Shown one piece after another: positions 22,632 to 28,819 of a stretch of 28,819 nt of DNA. The notes below the pieces were generated by a model. It made no database searches. It saw nothing but the letters and a program-made list of their open reading frames with translations, and was not told where the DNA came from. Position 1 is the first letter of the stretch; each line of letters starts with the position of its first letter. Origin of the DNA: Sutterella sp. (GTDB taxonomy: Bacteria > Pseudomonadota > Gammaproteobacteria > Burkholderiales > Burkholderiaceae_F); the NCBI GenBank assembly GCA_020025955.1, contig JAHHRF010000020.1, positions 1-28,819 of the forward strand, read 5' to 3'. Both the position numbers and the translations under genes were made by a program.

Positions 22632-23291
22632 ATGACGGACTTTAACCTCGACTCACCCGACAATCTCGGAACGGTCTACGTCGTCGATGACGACGAAGCC
22701 GTACGTGATTCGTTGAAATGGCTCTTAGAAGCCAGCGATTACCGTGTCGAAATCTACGACAGCGGTGAAAGTTTTATCGCGAAATACGATGAACACGCCA
22801 TTGCCGTGCTCGTTTTGGACGTCCGTATGGACGGCATGAGCGGGCTTGAGGTGCAAGAACACCTCATTAAGCGCGGGGCGGACATTCCCATCATTTTCAT
22901 CACCGGTCACGGCGATGTGAACATGGCCGTAAACGCCTTGAAGCGCGGTGCGGTGGACTTTATCGAAAAGCCCTTCGAACAGATCGCGTTGAAGCAGTTG
23001 GTCGAAAAGATGCTCCAGACGGCGCGCGAACGTCGCATGGAAAAAGAGCGTCGCCTCTTGAACCAGTCCTTAGTGGACAAGCTCACGCCGCGTGAACAGC
23101 AAGTGCTCGAACGCATTGTGAGTGGTCGCTTGAATAAGCAGATCGCCGACGATTTGGGGATTTCCATCAAGACGGTGGAAGCGCACCGCGCCTCCATTAT
23201 GGATAAGACCAATTCGGGGACGGTGGCCGACTTGATGCGCGTGGTGATGGACACCAATGTGGTGGACGAAGCCAAGCACAAGATGGGCTAA
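22632..23291 (+). CDS. FixJ-family response regulator (REC + LuxR-type HTH)
   Basis: This 219-residue response regulator is the partner of the upstream kinase. The receiver domain (about 13-130) has the acidic pair D20-D21, phospho-acceptor D63 (LDVRMDGMSG), T91 and K113 (EKPF). A LuxR/FixJ helix-turn-helix follows at about 150-205 (LTPREQQVLERIVSGRLNKQIADDLGISIKTVEAHR). GGAGAGAG (22619-22625 region) precedes the ATG at 22632. The frame stays open further up into the kinase gene, but that part is not family-like. Targets are unknown; genes nearby, including the tandem transporters, are possible targets by position only. Confidence 0.93.
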   Translation: MTDFNLDSPDNLGTVYVVDDDEAVRDSLKWLLEASDYRVEIYDSGESFIAKYDEHAIAVLVLDVRMDGMSGLEVQEHLIKRGADIPIIFITGHGDVNMAVNALKRGAVDFIEKPFEQIALKQLVEKMLQTARERRMEKERRLLNQSLVDKLTPREQQVLERIVSGRLNKQIADDLGISIKTVEAHRASIMDKTNSGTVADLMRVVMDTNVVDEAKHKMG

Positions 23292-23312
23292 GCCTCACGA
23301 TTGGTGCACCAA

Positions 23313-23385
23313 CGAGCGACCCTCACCCCACGTCGGTCGCTCGAAACCCCAACCTTGTTTTTGACGCACGGTTGGGGTTTCTTTT
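23313..23385 (+). terminator. Terminator region of the two-component operon
   Basis: A first 9-bp stem (CGAGCGACC, 23313-23321, with GGTCGCTCG, 23335-23343) is followed by the main terminator. That one is GAAACCCCAACC (23343-23354) with GGTTGGGGTTTC (23370-23381), a perfect 12-bp stem ending in TTTT. Confidence 0.9.
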
Positions 23386-23448
23386 CATAACGGCCTCGAC
23401 TTTTTTCCTGAGTTTTCGTTTTTTGTTTTTGTTGAGTAAGGACTACCT

Positions 23449-24303
23449 ATGACCGCCACTTTAATTGATGGAAAGGGTTTAGCTGCCCGTTTAACGGATG
23501 ACTTAAAAGCGCGCGTGGCGCGCTGCGAAGCCGCAGGCCATAAGCCTGGGCTCGCTGTCGTGTTGGTGGGCGAAAACCCCGCCAGCCAAGTCTATGTTCG
23601 CAATAAGATCCGCGCCTGTGAACGCGCTGGGGTCACCTCCATTGAGCACCGTTTACCGGAGTCCACCACGGAGGCCGAACTCTTAGCCTTGATTCACGAC
23701 TTGAATCAAGACCCGATGGTCGATGGGATTTTGGTGCAACTCCCCTTGCCGGCCCATTTGTCGGCCGACTTGGTGATCGATGCCATTAGTCCAGAAAAGG
23801 ACGTGGACGGCTTTCATGTGCAAAGCGCAGGCTCCCTTTTGACGGGGCGTCCTGGCTTTTTACCCTGCACCCCGTACGGCGTCATGAAGCTTTTAGAAGA
23901 AGCCGGGTGCGATCCCAACGGCAAACACGCCGTCGTCGTGGGCCGCTCCAACATCGTTGGGAAACCCCAAGCACTCCTTCTGTTGGAAAAGAACGCGACG
24001 GTAACGGTGGCCCACTCCCGCACCCCTGACTTGGGTGCCGTGACGCGTCAGGCGGACATCATCGTGATGGCCGTGGGTCGCGCCAAGATGCTCAAGGGCG
24101 ACATGGTGAAACCAGGCGCCGTCATCATTGACGTAGGCATGAACCGTGATGAAAACGGGAAACTCTGCGGGGACGTGGATACGGCCGACGTGATGGAGGT
24201 GGCCGGCGCCGTCACCCCGGTGCCGGGTGGCGTCGGCCCCATGACCATTGCCATGCTCATCACCAATACGGTGGAAGCCGTGGAGCGTCGCTTAGGGCTC
24301 TAA
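23449..24303 (+). CDS. folD: Bifunctional methylenetetrahydrofolate dehydrogenase/cyclohydrolase
   Basis: It interconverts 5,10-methylene-, methenyl- and 10-formyl-tetrahydrofolate in the cytosol, using NADP. The length, 284 residues, is typical. The catalytic Y49-x3-K53 pair lies in ASQVYVRNK. VDGILVQLPLP (91-101), KDVDGFH (117-123, conserved aspartate D120), VVVGRSNIVGKP (162-173, nucleotide-binding) and TPVPGGVGPMT (256-266) are all present. GTAAGGA lies about 7 bases before the ATG. The gene is single, bounded by terminators on both sides. Confidence 0.97.
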   Translation: MTATLIDGKGLAARLTDDLKARVARCEAAGHKPGLAVVLVGENPASQVYVRNKIRACERAGVTSIEHRLPESTTEAELLALIHDLNQDPMVDGILVQLPLPAHLSADLVIDAISPEKDVDGFHVQSAGSLLTGRPGFLPCTPYGVMKLLEEAGCDPNGKHAVVVGRSNIVGKPQALLLLEKNATVTVAHSRTPDLGAVTRQADIIVMAVGRAKMLKGDMVKPGAVIIDVGMNRDENGKLCGDVDTADVMEVAGAVTPVPGGVGPMTIAMLITNTVEAVERRLGL

Positions 24304-24313
24304 GCCCAACGCC

Positions 24314-24334
24314 AAAAGGGGGGCTCTCCTTTTT
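24314..24334 (+). terminator. Small terminator-like hairpin after folD
   Basis: AAAAGG (24314-24319) pairs with CCTTTT (24328-24333) around a GGGGCTCT loop, ending in T. It is short and probably secondary to the larger hairpin at 24353. Confidence 0.4.
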
Positions 24335-24352
24335 GAGCGAGTCCTTGCCTAG

Positions 24353-24399
24353 AGAGGGTGAAGGGAACGGAAACGAATTCGTTCCCTCACCCTCTTTTT
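24353..24399 (+). terminator. Main terminator after folD
   Basis: AGAGGGTGA-A-GGGAACG (24353-24369, one bulged A) pairs with CGTTCCC-TCACCCTCT (24380-24395) and is followed by TTTT. The stem sequence closely resembles the hrpA terminator at 5553-5596, in the opposite orientation. Confidence 0.88.
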
Positions 24400-24513
24400 C
24401 CCATTAAGGTAAGGGCAAAAAGAGTACGGTATGATGAGCCTCAACACGACTGATTTTCAGAAAGGGGACGCGCTTTCGCGCTCCCCCTTATTGCTAACGA
24501 GATAAACACCCTT

Positions 24514-26535
24514 ATGACGAATCCTTTATTAAATGCCCTGGGCTTAATGGACTTTGGCGCGGTAAAGCCCGAAGACGTGAAGCCCGCCTTGGAAACGCTC
24601 TTAGCCCAAGCCCGTGAAACGGTCTCTCAGGTGACGGCGCCTGAAACCCCCGCCACCTGGGAAGCGGTTAACCTTCCCTTACACCGCGTGGGGCAAGCCT
24701 TGTGGCGTGCCTGGGGGACGGCCCATCATTTACAGAGCGTCGTGGACACCCCCGCGCTTCGTGAGGCGGTTAACGCCATGCTCCCCGAGGTGACCGCCTT
24801 TTCGATTTCATTGGGTCAAAACTTGGACCTGATGAAAAAGTACCAGGCCATGAATGAAAACGCCGCCTCGATGGCGCCGCTTCGCGCTCGCATCCTGGCG
24901 CGCAACTTGCGTGACTTCCACTTAAGTGGGGCCGATTTGCCCGACACGCCTCGCGCTCGCTTGCAGGAAATCGGCAGCCGTTTGGCGCAGTGCTCGCAAA
25001 CCTTTAAAGAGCACGTGTTAGACGCCACCAACGCGTGGTTCTATCACACGACGAACCGTGAGGAGCTCGCGGGGATCCCGGAGAGCGACCTCGCTTTCTT
25101 GGCCGCGCAGGCGCAGGCTCGCGATCTGGACGGTTGGGTGGTGACGCTTCACTACCCGAGCTACTTAGCCGTTATGCAGCACGCCGACAACCGTGAGCTT
25201 CGTGCCCGTGTGCATTACGCCTTTGCGACGCGTGCCTCGGACTTGGGCGACAAAGCCCTTGATAACACCCCCTTGATGGATGAAATCTTGGCGCTTCGTC
25301 AGGAAGAGGCGACCCTCTTAGGCTTTAAGAATTTCGGGGAATTGTCGCTCGCAACCAAGATGGCCCAAACGCCCGACGAGGTGAAAGCCTTCTTAATGGA
25401 ATTGGCCCAAAAAGCCCGTCCCTATGCCTTTAAAGATAAGGCCGACTTAGAAGCCTTTGCCCGTGAGCACTTAGCCCTCACTGAGGTCGAACCCTGGGAC
25501 TGGGCGTGGGCATCTGAGAAACTCCGCCAAGCCCGCTACAGCTTCTCGGAAAGCGAAGTGCGTGCCTATTTCACGGAACCCACCGTGTTTGCGGGGCTCT
25601 TTGATTTAGCCGAGCGCCTCTATGGCGTCACCTTCAAGGCGACGACGGCCAGTGTCTGGCACCCGGACGTTAAGGTTTTTGAAGTCTTGCGTAACGGCAC
25701 GCCCATTGCCCTTTTCTACGCGGACCTTTATGCCCGCGAAGGCAAGAACCAAGGCGCTTGGATGAATGACGATCGCACCCCTGAAGTCGTCGACGGACAC
25801 GCTATCACGCCGACGGCCTTTTTGATTTGCAACTTTGCGCACGGCGTGGACGGGAAAGCCGCCACCCTCACGCACGACGATGTCACCACGCTCTTTCATG
25901 AGTTCGGGCACTGCTTGCACCACCTCTTAACGGAGCAAACGGAGCCTGACGTCGCGGGGATCAATGGCGTGGAATGGGATGCTGTGGAATTGCCCAGCCA
26001 ATTCATGGAAAACTTCGCCTGGGATTGGACGGTGCTCTCTCGCTTAACCCAGCACGAAACGACGGGTGAACCGTTACCGCGTGCGTTGTTTGACAAGATG
26101 CTCGCCGCGAAAAACTTCCAGTCGGGCTTAGCGTGCTTACGTCAAATTGAGTTTGCGCTCTTTGATATGCGACTGCACACCACTCCCAATCCGGTGGTCA
26201 CAGAGGTGCTCGCTGGGGTACGTCGTGACGTGGCCGTGCTCGAAGCCTCTCGCTACAGCCGCTTCCCGCAAAGCTTTAGCCACATCTTTAGTGGGGGCTA
26301 TGCCGCTGGGTACTACAGCTATAAGTGGGCGGAAGTCCTCTCGGCGGACGCCTTTGCTGCCTTTGAAGAAGATGGCGTTGTGAGTCGCGCGGTGGGTGAA
26401 CGTTTCTTGTCGGAAATCTTGGGTCGTGGCTCGAGCCGTGACGCGTTGGATAACTTCATCGCGTTTCGCGGTCGTCGTCCCTCGATTGAGGCGCTCTTGC
26501 GCCACACGGGGATGACGGAACCCTTAACGGACTAA
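24514..26535 (+). CDS. prlC: Oligopeptidase A (M3 zinc metallopeptidase)
   Basis: This is a cytosolic oligopeptidase that degrades short peptides, including cleaved signal peptides. The 673-residue length fits the family (about 680). The zinc motif HEFGH is at 462-466 with downstream ligand glutamate about E492 in WDAVELPSQFMENF, the M3 hallmark. The C-terminal FSGGYAAGYYSYKWAEVLSADAF block, typical of PrlC/Dcp-type enzymes, holds the conserved tyrosines. No signal peptide is seen. The ATG start gives the usual N-terminus (NPLLNALGL), preceded only by a weak ACGAGA ribosome site. Confidence 0.96.
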   Translation: MTNPLLNALGLMDFGAVKPEDVKPALETLLAQARETVSQVTAPETPATWEAVNLPLHRVGQALWRAWGTAHHLQSVVDTPALREAVNAMLPEVTAFSISLGQNLDLMKKYQAMNENAASMAPLRARILARNLRDFHLSGADLPDTPRARLQEIGSRLAQCSQTFKEHVLDATNAWFYHTTNREELAGIPESDLAFLAAQAQARDLDGWVVTLHYPSYLAVMQHADNRELRARVHYAFATRASDLGDKALDNTPLMDEILALRQEEATLLGFKNFGELSLATKMAQTPDEVKAFLMELAQKARPYAFKDKADLEAFAREHLALTEVEPWDWAWASEKLRQARYSFSESEVRAYFTEPTVFAGLFDLAERLYGVTFKATTASVWHPDVKVFEVLRNGTPIALFYADLYAREGKNQGAWMNDDRTPEVVDGHAITPTAFLICNFAHGVDGKAATLTHDDVTTLFHEFGHCLHHLLTEQTEPDVAGINGVEWDAVELPSQFMENFAWDWTVLSRLTQHETTGEPLPRALFDKMLAAKNFQSGLACLRQIEFALFDMRLHTTPNPVVTEVLAGVRRDVAVLEASRYSRFPQSFSHIFSGGYAAGYYSYKWAEVLSADAFAAFEEDGVVSRAVGERFLSEILGRGSSRDALDNFIAFRGRRPSIEALLRHTGMTEPLTD

Positions 26536-26546
26536 GTCCCACTTTA

Positions 26547-26578
26547 ACCCCGGGGAGGTCAACGCCTCCCCTGGGGGT
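26547..26578 (+). terminator. Strong hairpin after prlC
   Basis: ACCCC-GGGGAGG pairs with CCTCCCC-TGGGGGT with one unpaired position around a TCAACG loop. It is followed by CGTTAAAC and not a T-tract. It is therefore either a Rho-assisted end or an mRNA-stabilising hairpin, more likely than a classical terminator. Confidence 0.45.
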
Positions 26579-26608
26579 CGTTAAACAAGAAAAAAGGAAC
26601 GCTCGACC

Positions 26609-27421
26609 GTGTCTTCGCTCACCCTTGCTAGCTGGAATGTCAATTCGCTCAAAGTACGCCTCCCTCAAGTACTCGATTGGCTGCAATCCACGTCCACCGA
26701 TGCCCTCGTTTTGCAAGAAACCAAAATGACGGATGAGGTGTTTCCACAAGCCCCTCTCAATGAAGCGGGCTTTGATGTGGTCTTTGTGGGGCAGAAAACC
26801 TATAACGGGGTGGCGTTAATTACGCGAAAGGCAACGGTGACGACCCCCACGGACGTTGAACTTAATCTGCCGGGTTACCCCGATGCGCAAAAGCGCGTGG
26901 TCTCGGCCACGATTGCCCCTGTCGCATCGCCAGATAAGACCCTGACCTTTGTGGGCGTTTACGTCCCCAATGGACAAGTGATTGGGTCGCCGAAATTCCT
27001 CTACAAGATGGATTGGCTCTCGGCCTTAGAAGACTTCTTAAAAGCAAAACTCGCTCAAAACCCGCGTCTGGTGGTGGGGGGCGACTTTAACATTGCTCCG
27101 CACCCTGCGGATGCGTACAACCCGACCCTCTTTGAGTCGAGCATCTTGATGACGCCCCCGGAGATTGCCGCCTTTGAAGCCTTAACTCGCTTAGGGCTGG
27201 TGGATAGCTTCCGCGCCAAGCACCCAGAGGCGCGTGATGCCTACTCTTGGTGGGACTATCAGGGCCGCGGCTTTGACCGTAACCATGGGGTGCGCATTGA
27301 CCATTTACTCGTATCCGAGCCCTTGCTCCCTGGGCTCACTTCTGCGACGATTGATAAAGAACCACGTGGTTGGACCCAACCCTCAGACCACACCCCCGTG
27401 ATGATTTCTTTAACGCTTTAA
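26609..27421 (+). CDS. xthA: Exodeoxyribonuclease III (AP endonuclease)
   Basis: This is a cytosolic DNA repair enzyme of the exonuclease III/APE1 family that incises at abasic sites. It is 270 residues, like E. coli XthA. Active-site residues are N10 (SWNVNS), E37 (LQETK), Y118 (VYVPNG), D159 and N161 (GGDFNIAP), D231-H232 (RIDHLL), and D260-H261 (SDHTPV). The start is GTG at 26609 with AAAAAGGAAC (26591-26600) upstream. The next gene begins 4 bases after its stop, so the two are probably co-transcribed. Confidence 0.96.
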   Translation: MSSLTLASWNVNSLKVRLPQVLDWLQSTSTDALVLQETKMTDEVFPQAPLNEAGFDVVFVGQKTYNGVALITRKATVTTPTDVELNLPGYPDAQKRVVSATIAPVASPDKTLTFVGVYVPNGQVIGSPKFLYKMDWLSALEDFLKAKLAQNPRLVVGGDFNIAPHPADAYNPTLFESSILMTPPEIAAFEALTRLGLVDSFRAKHPEARDAYSWWDYQGRGFDRNHGVRIDHLLVSEPLLPGLTSATIDKEPRGWTQPSDHTPVMISLTL

Positions 27422-27425
27422 GCTT

Positions 27426-28115
27426 ATGTCTGAGCAATTCTTTACACGCTCGCCCTACTTTCCGCCCGCGGATCCCACGCCCATTCAGACCATTTTGCGT
27501 GACGCGGGCACCGCTCGCCGCTTCCGAAAAGGGGAGTTATTAAAACCCATGGACCGTGGGGAACGCCTCTTTCTAGTAGAAGAAGGCGCGTGCATTTATC
27601 GACACATTACCGAGCAACAACCCGTCATCCCGATGATTTTGCTCCCGGGGCGCACCATGGGGGATATTTCGTTGCTGGCACAAAAACACTATCAAATCGA
27701 GTGGCGTGCCTTGTCTGACGGACTCCTTTGGGTGGTACCGCCCGATGTGCTCACGCACACGGTGATGCGATCGCATAACCTCGCCCTTTTAAAGACGCGC
27801 AACATCATCAATAAAGAAGAGTCCGCCTTAGAAGCACTCACCACCAACCTAACAAAGCCTGGGTCCTTGCGCCTCAAGATTTTCCTTAAAGGTCTGCTCT
27901 ACGAAACGGATCGCTTTGACGGAGAATGGTTGCCGTTACCCTTTAGAATCCCAGCCGAAGTGATGGGCATGGTGATTAACCTCAACCGCACCAACGTTTC
28001 GCGTCTGATTGGACAGTGGCGTAAAGCGGGACTGGCTCGTCGAGTCGGCCACGACCTGTGGGTACATCGTACGCTCTTTACGGATGTTAACGATTGGATT
28101 ACGCCAGGTGCCTAA
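27426..28115 (+). CDS. Crp/Fnr-family transcriptional regulator
   Basis: This 229-residue regulator has an N-terminal cyclic-nucleotide-binding-type beta-barrel (about 20-125; FRKGELL, RLFLVEEGACIY, PGRTMGDISLL). A long dimerisation helix follows (about 112-150), then a winged helix-turn-helix (about 165-220; PAEVMGMVINLNRTNVSRLIGQWRKAGL). The N-terminal four-cysteine iron-sulfur motif of Fnr is missing; C66-like single cysteines do not form a cluster. It is therefore not an O2-sensing Fnr proper. The usual arginine-containing cAMP pocket is not evident either, so the ligand is unknown. It starts 4 bases after xthA, without a strong ribosome site, implying translational coupling. Confidence 0.88.
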   Translation: MSEQFFTRSPYFPPADPTPIQTILRDAGTARRFRKGELLKPMDRGERLFLVEEGACIYRHITEQQPVIPMILLPGRTMGDISLLAQKHYQIEWRALSDGLLWVVPPDVLTHTVMRSHNLALLKTRNIINKEESALEALTTNLTKPGSLRLKIFLKGLLYETDRFDGEWLPLPFRIPAEVMGMVINLNRTNVSRLIGQWRKAGLARRVGHDLWVHRTLFTDVNDWITPGA

Positions 28116-28210
28116 ACGGTTTCCTTTGGCTTGGCTAAACTAGCACTCACTGGCGAGATTCCCTTCTTTTTTCATTTCTCTCTCGCCCCTCAACCCTTTG
28201 TGAGCCCTTT

Positions 28211-28810
28211 ATGGTGAAAGCCTCTTTGACGCTTAGTGTTGCCCTTCTTCTGGGTAACGCCCTTATTCTCCCGGTGGCCGAGGCCCAATCCGTGCCTCAA
28301 CGCTGTGCCACGTGTCGCTTTGTCGAAAGTGAATACCGCTTTATGGCTTGCCTGGAAGCCTGCCTCAATACGAGTGAGACCAGTCAAGGCACCCGAGACA
28401 ATGCCCTTCGAGAAGCCCAATGGTCAGGGTGGACCTTTAATAGCCAACGCACCTTTGCGACGAAAAAGAGTCTGAATACCTATCACGACACCTTTGGGGG
28501 CGCCAGCGTGGCCGATTTGACGCTGAGCCCACACCATGGGAAAAAAGGCATTCGCCTTCGCATGGGGCAATTGCGTTTCTCAATGCTCTCGCCTACGGTG
28601 GACTTTATCGTGGACGGTAAGCGCTTTGAAGTCAAAGGCGACCGTCACTCAGGTTCGGAAAGCTTCTGGACGTCAGATGAAGCACTCTTACGAGCACTTC
28701 GCAACGGCCACCGCCTCGAAGTTAAGGTCACCCCCTTTGGGGAACCCCAAGTTGCCTTTACCTTTGATTTATCAGGCATTCGTGATGTGACCAACATCAT
28801 TTGGCCCTAA
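28211..28810 (+). CDS. Small exported protein with IalB-like C-terminus, function unknown
   Basis: I do not recognise this 199-residue protein. Residues 1-26 look like a Sec signal peptide (AEA-Q cleavage near 25-26). Four cysteines follow soon after (C32, C35, C47, C51; CATC and CLEAC), suggesting two disulfides or a small metal site. The rest is beta-rich. The C-terminal part VDGKRFEVKG (134-143), ALLRALRNGHRLEVKV (158-173) and TFDLSGIRD (184-192) loosely recalls the invasion-associated-locus B (IalB) fold. That resemblance is by eye only. Location is probably periplasmic. The ATG at 28211 follows a weak GTGAG site. The gene is 95 bases after the Crp/Fnr-type regulator and ends just before the window edge. 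Confidence 0.7.
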   Translation: MVKASLTLSVALLLGNALILPVAEAQSVPQRCATCRFVESEYRFMACLEACLNTSETSQGTRDNALREAQWSGWTFNSQRTFATKKSLNTYHDTFGGASVADLTLSPHHGKKGIRLRMGQLRFSMLSPTVDFIVDGKRFEVKGDRHSGSESFWTSDEALLRALRNGHRLEVKVTPFGEPQVAFTFDLSGIRDVTNIIWP

Positions 28811-28819
28811 CGCCAGTAC

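Noticed and set aside
27426..28115. Fnr oxygen sensor
   Set aside because: The N-terminal cysteine cluster needed for the 4Fe-4S centre is missing.

Overview
The window is a compact Gram-negative chromosome segment with moderately high GC by eye. It carries sixteen protein genes clear enough to name, plus two less certain ones and one initiator tRNA. I see no phage, insertion sequence, integrase or CRISPR. A quinone-linked PyrD, YggX, HrpA, PrlC, FixL/FixJ-type signalling and the initiator tRNA point to a proteobacterium. The general look (large HrpA, FixLJ-like pair, many LysR/MFS-type genes) suggests Betaproteobacteria, perhaps a Sutterella-like lineage, but that placement is a guess.

Layout. 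1-2130: initiator tRNA (minus) diverging from pyrD (+), then thpR (+). 2293-4296: a membrane Fe-S oxidoreductase of the HdrD/EtfD-like class, convergent with pbpG (4345-5385, minus). 5605-9810: hrpA (minus), divergent from yggX (+). 10345-11007: rpiA (minus). 11134-20049: the accessory heart of the window. 20201-23291: a FixL/FixJ-like two-component pair. 23449-28115: folD, prlC, xthA and a Crp/Fnr-family regulator. 28211-28810: a small exported protein of unknown role.

Central observation. Genes matching all three subunits of E. coli oxamate carbamoyltransferase (AllF=FdrA, AllG=YlbE, AllH=YlbF/DUF2877), a carbamate kinase (AllK/ArcC-type) and an AllS-like LysR regulator sit together. The upstream allantoin genes (allB, allC, allD, allE) and an allantoin permease are absent. 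Two tandem, mutually similar MFS transporters sit between the kinase and allF instead. The simplest reading is a stand-alone module. Oxalurate would be imported and split with phosphate to oxamate and carbamoyl phosphate, the carbamoyl phosphate would be used to make ATP, and oxamate would be exported. The enzyme assignments rest on strong family resemblance. The transport roles and the stand-alone physiology are inference.

The genes appear to be transcribed as short units. Good Rho-independent terminators follow pyrD, thpR, the Fe-S protein/pbpG (shared), hrpA, yggX/rpiA (shared), MFS1, allG, the response regulator and folD. No gene-free stretch exceeds 300 bases. The longest gaps (79-341, 11986-12240, 5386-5604) hold promoter, leader and operator-like elements, listed where they can be seen.
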